The notes beneath the pieces are model-generated. The model saw only the letters and a program-made list of their open reading frames with translations. It was not told the origin of the DNA and did no database searches. The position numbers were made by a program, and so were the translations under genes. A stretch of DNA of 26,666 nucleotides from an uncultured Actinomycetes bacterium (GTDB lineage Bacteria; Actinomycetota; Actinomycetes; Nanopelagicales; Nanopelagicaceae), in the NCBI GenBank assembly GCA_903820565.1, contig CAIJHZ010000179.1, positions 1-26,666 of the forward strand. The letters run 5' to 3'. Each line of letters opens with the position of its first letter. The stretch's first letter is position 1. Positions 24,167 to 26,666 of this stretch are shown here, piece after piece.

Positions 24167-25354
24167 GTGAACATCATTGTGAAGGAGCCGATCAAGGTTC
24201 CGCTTAAAGATCGCCTCACCCGCGATGAATGGCGCCGTATGGCTGCAATGTTTGGCTTCATCCTGTTCCTGCACGTTTCTGGTGCGCTATTAATGTGGAA
24301 AGCAACCACTGGAAATTATGAATTAGCAGATGGAACATTATTTGGTTGGGGAACAGCTGCACTTGCCTACACATTAGGTATGCGCCATGCCTTTGATGCC
24401 GACCACATCAGCGCAATTGATAACACAACTCGAAAGTTGATGTCAGAAGGAAAGCGTCCGTTAGCAGTTGGATTCTTTTTCTCGCTCGGTCACTCATCAG
24501 TTGTCGCATTTCTTGCCATCTTACTTAACTTCGGAATTAAAGCAGTTGGCTCCCAATTAAAAGATGACAATTCAACCTTGCACCACTACACAGGATTAAT
24601 CGGTACTACTGTCAGTGGAACTTTCCTGATGTTGATCGCTATTTTAAATCTAATGATTTTGGTTTCAATCGTTGGCGTATTCATTCAAATGCGAAAAGGT
24701 GCATATAACGAAGAAGAACTTGAAAAGCATTTGAACTCTCGTGGTTTGCTGATGCGTTTCTTTGGTCCTATCGCGCGACGTATCGACGCATCTTGGAAAA
24801 TGTATCCGCTTGGTATTTTGTTTGGTTTAGGTTTTGATACTGCAACTGAGATCGGTTTGCTTGTTCTTGCAGGTTCTTCGGTAATTGCAGGATTACCTTG
24901 GTGGGCAATTATTTCCTTGCCTTTATTTTTTGCAGGTGGAATGAGCTTGCTCGACACCATTGATGGTTCCTTTATGAACTTTGCATATGGTTGGGCATTT
25001 TCAAAGCCGGTGCGAAAGGTTTATTACAACATTATTATTACTGGACTATCAGTTTCAGTTGCGTTATTTGTTGGTGGACTCGAGCTGTGCCAAGTATTTG
25101 CTTCACAATTAAATCTCAGTGGTGGTTTTTGGGATTATGCACTTGCTTTTAATTTAAACAGTGCTGGGTACTTCATTGTGGGTGCTTTCGTAGTCGTCTG
25201 GACAATCGCCTTATTGTTGTGGAAATACGGCAAGATCGAAGAACGTTGGCATAACAAGGCACACGAAGCACAAATGGCACGCGGAGAAGAGTCCGATCAC
25301 ACCGCTGCAGGAATTGGTCTAGGTCCAATTAAAGACGGCTTTAAGATCGATTAG
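24167..25354 (+). CDS. High-affinity nickel/cobalt permease, NiCoT family
   Basis: Imports Ni(II) and/or Co(II). The NiCoT signatures are present: RHAFDADHISAIDN (73-86), FFFSLGHSSVV (103-113), LGFDTATEIG (about 221-230) and GMSLLDTIDGSFMNFAYGW. About eight transmembrane helices are predicted in 395 residues. The start is GTG with GGGGAG 6 nt upstream. The Nur-like operator in front suggests repression when nickel is sufficient, which favours Ni over Co. No nickel enzyme gene is in the window. It converges with ctaE across 14 bp with no obvious terminator. Confidence 0.92.
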   Translation: MNIIVKEPIKVPLKDRLTRDEWRRMAAMFGFILFLHVSGALLMWKATTGNYELADGTLFGWGTAALAYTLGMRHAFDADHISAIDNTTRKLMSEGKRPLAVGFFFSLGHSSVVAFLAILLNFGIKAVGSQLKDDNSTLHHYTGLIGTTVSGTFLMLIAILNLMILVSIVGVFIQMRKGAYNEEELEKHLNSRGLLMRFFGPIARRIDASWKMYPLGILFGLGFDTATEIGLLVLAGSSVIAGLPWWAIISLPLFFAGGMSLLDTIDGSFMNFAYGWAFSKPVRKVYYNIIITGLSVSVALFVGGLELCQVFASQLNLSGGFWDYALAFNLNSAGYFIVGAFVVVWTIALLLWKYGKIEERWHNKAHEAQMARGEESDHTAAGIGLGPIKDGFKID

Positions 25355-25368
25355 ATCGAAAACTCTTC

Positions 25369-25980
25369 TTACGGGAAGCTAAGGCAGAAAGCACCTAGCA
25401 ATGATGAGGCGACCATCCAGACCCACCAAACATTGACAATATCTACATGCCATACGTTTGTTGCATACAGGCCGAGTCGAGCACGGTTCCAGTTTCCAAA
25501 TGAAATAAAGACTGTCAACGCTAGGTGAACAAAGTTCATTACTGCAAATAGATAGAAGCATGAGACGTACGCACCATCAGAAAATGTAAATGGTGCTGAT
25601 GCAAATGCCTTGTACTGGAAATAGATTGCGGTCAATGAAGCTAAGAACGCGACCAAAGATCCAAGTTTTAGTTGGACGTCATTGTGTGCGCGTGCTCCTT
25701 TGAGCGCGTAGAAATGCGTAAGCAATCCAAGGCCAGCAATTGCTGTCACTGTCCAAGCTTTCGATGATGAGACTGCAACAATTGCAGCATGTTCTTCAGT
25801 TGCCTTTGGCAACCACATGTCATTGACATTTTGTGCACGTAGGTAGAAGTACACAAAGACCATACTGAGTGCGAATGCAACGTCTGCAACCAGAATCAGA
25901 ATAACTCCAAGACGGTTACGACTTCCAACTACATCCGGGTCTTCATGATGGGCGTTGTGTGAATGTGTCTCGACGCTCAT
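25369..25980 (-). CDS. ctaE: Cytochrome c oxidase subunit III
   Basis: A 203-residue, five-helix subunit III of the kind found in actinobacteria (helices about 21-48, 74-96, 103-126, 137-165 and 181-202). The first helix reads ADVAFALSMVFVYFYLR, where the family normally has an SE(A/V)MxF pattern; Glu is replaced by Asp. The last helix contains NVWWVWMV. The start ATG at 25980 overlaps the ctaD stop (ATGA). A longer reading frame extends upstream into ctaD but encodes no subunit III sequence, so the 25980 start is chosen. No ctaF or qcr genes follow; the next gene is convergent. Confidence 0.88.
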   Translation of the reverse strand: MSVETHSHNAHHEDPDVVGSRNRLGVILILVADVAFALSMVFVYFYLRAQNVNDMWLPKATEEHAAIVAVSSSKAWTVTAIAGLGLLTHFYALKGARAHNDVQLKLGSLVAFLASLTAIYFQYKAFASAPFTFSDGAYVSCFYLFAVMNFVHLALTVFISFGNWNRARLGLYATNVWHVDIVNVWWVWMVASSLLGAFCLSFP

Positions 25981-26666
25981 TTCTTTTCCTTTCCGTAGCC
26001 ATATGGATCCGAAGTCACTATTGGCAGCACTGCAAAGTTCTCTAGTGGAATTGGGTTTGTAACTGTCCATTCCAAAGTCTTTGCATGCCATGGATTCATC
26101 GGAGCGATAACTCCGTGACGCCAAGAGGAGATAACTCCGTATAGAAGTACCAACATTCCGGACATAATCACTGCGGCACCAATAGAGGTAATCAGATTGC
26201 CTTGATTAAACAGTGCTGCATAAGCCTCTACGCGGCGTGGTTGGCCTTGTAGGCCAACAATAAACATGCCCCCAAAAGTCACGTTAAATCCGATCTGAAC
26301 CATCCAGAATGAAATCCAACTGAGCTTCTTATCAAACATGCGACCTGTCATCTTTGGGAACCAGTAGACAAGTGATGCAAGAGCTCCGGTTAAACCAGCA
26401 CCCATCAATGTGTAGTGAAAGTGCGCCGTTACATACATAGAGCCGTGAAGGAATGCATCGGCTGGAACATCTGAAAGATAAATTCCAGTAACTCCACCGA
26501 TCATGAAATTCCATAGCAATGCAAAGATCGACAACGTAGGCATCGTCATCCACAAGCGTCCTCGCCATAAAGTGCCGACTAAGACTAAGAACAACATGCC
26601 CGTCGGAATTGAAATCAATTCAGTTGTTAACATAAACGGAGCGTTGAGTAATGGAGCCCAACCGGA
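25977..26666 (-). CDS. ctaD: Cytochrome c oxidase subunit I, C-terminal part (N-terminus beyond right edge)
   Basis: The frame is open from the window edge; 229 codons are present. Helix VIII (TELISIPTGMLF), the heme-ligand motif AHFHY (26412-26423; His for heme a3 and for heme a), YWFPKMTGRMFDKKL and the propionate-binding GQPRRV identify heme-copper oxidase subunit I. Two positions differ from A-type enzymes. The K-channel lysine position in PTGxK is Leu (26592-26594), and the HD pair that binds Mg next to the active site is HG (Gly at 26442-26444). The protein therefore looks like a divergent subfamily. It is translationally coupled to ctaE. Confidence 0.93.
   Translation of the reverse strand, partial: SGWAPLLNAPFMLTTELISIPTGMLFLVLVGTLWRGRLWMTMPTLSIFALLWNFMIGGVTGIYLSDVPADAFLHGSMYVTAHFHYTLMGAGLTGALASLVYWFPKMTGRMFDKKLSWISFWMVQIGFNVTFGGMFIVGLQGQPRRVEAYAALFNQGNLITSIGAAVIMSGMLVLLYGVISSWRHGVIAPMNPWHAKTLEWTVTNPIPLENFAVLPIVTSDPYGYGKEKK

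Noticed and set aside
25355..25368. Bidirectional terminator between the NiCoT gene and ctaE
   Set aside because: Only a 4-bp stem (CTTC/GAAG) without a U run is visible.
25981..26124. Longer 5' extension of the ctaE reading frame
   Set aside because: It overlaps ctaD, encodes no subunit III sequence, and the ATG at 25980 gives the normal ATGA coupling.

Overview
The window looks like a chromosomal segment of a streamlined, fairly AT-rich actinobacterium. The folE-folP-folB-folK, panC-coaX-lysS-clpC and tilS-hpt-ftsH runs follow the order I remember from mycobacteria. The protein sequences of ClpC, FtsH, MetZ and the ArgA-like acetyltransferase are also actinobacterial in character. Intergenic gaps are tiny, genes often overlap by 4 bp or more, and several starts look leaderless. 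An acI/Nanopelagicales-type freshwater actinobacterium fits best, but that is inference. I see no rRNA, tRNA, insertion sequence, prophage, CRISPR array or clear horizontally acquired island.

Layout. Positions 1-550 (minus) hold the N-terminal part of a secreted protein with a Pro-Thr linker. From 12602 down to 615 runs one minus-strand housekeeping series: tilS, hpt, ftsH, folE, folP, folB, folK, panC, coaX, lysS, an argA-type acetyltransferase and clpC. It ends at a hairpin terminator (569-601). Upstream lie a RipA-like NlpC/P60 hydrolase (12623-13822) and a two-gene ABC exporter (13900-15596), both minus. Then come metZ (plus), ctaB (minus), a small membrane protein with an acidic tail and a secreted beta-propeller (both plus), a DacB/PBP4-type carboxypeptidase and a small membrane protein (both minus), a SpoU rRNA/tRNA methyltransferase coupled to an MFS transporter (plus), a low-molecular-weight phosphatase and a TPR protein (minus), and a NiCoT nickel/cobalt permease (plus). 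The right edge carries ctaE and the C-terminal half of ctaD (minus).

How the genes fit together. folE, folP, folB and folK supply most steps from GTP to dihydropteroate. panC and coaX serve pantothenate and CoA synthesis. ClpC and FtsH are the two AAA+ proteolysis components. CtaB makes heme O for a heme-copper oxidase, of which CtaD and CtaE are encoded 8-9 kb away. DacB and the NlpC/P60 protein remodel peptidoglycan.

No wholly new multi-gene system is evident. The points most worth checking are: (i) a heme-copper oxidase subunit I that lacks the K-channel lysine and the Mg-ligand aspartate; (ii) a Nur-box-like operator directly in front of the NiCoT gene; (iii) a clpC whose expected start codon reads AGG although a well-placed Shine-Dalgarno sequence remains; (iv) two divergent genes whose -10 boxes interlock inside a 22-bp gap; and (v) a recurring TAnnnT-6 nt-start arrangement that suggests leaderless transcription.
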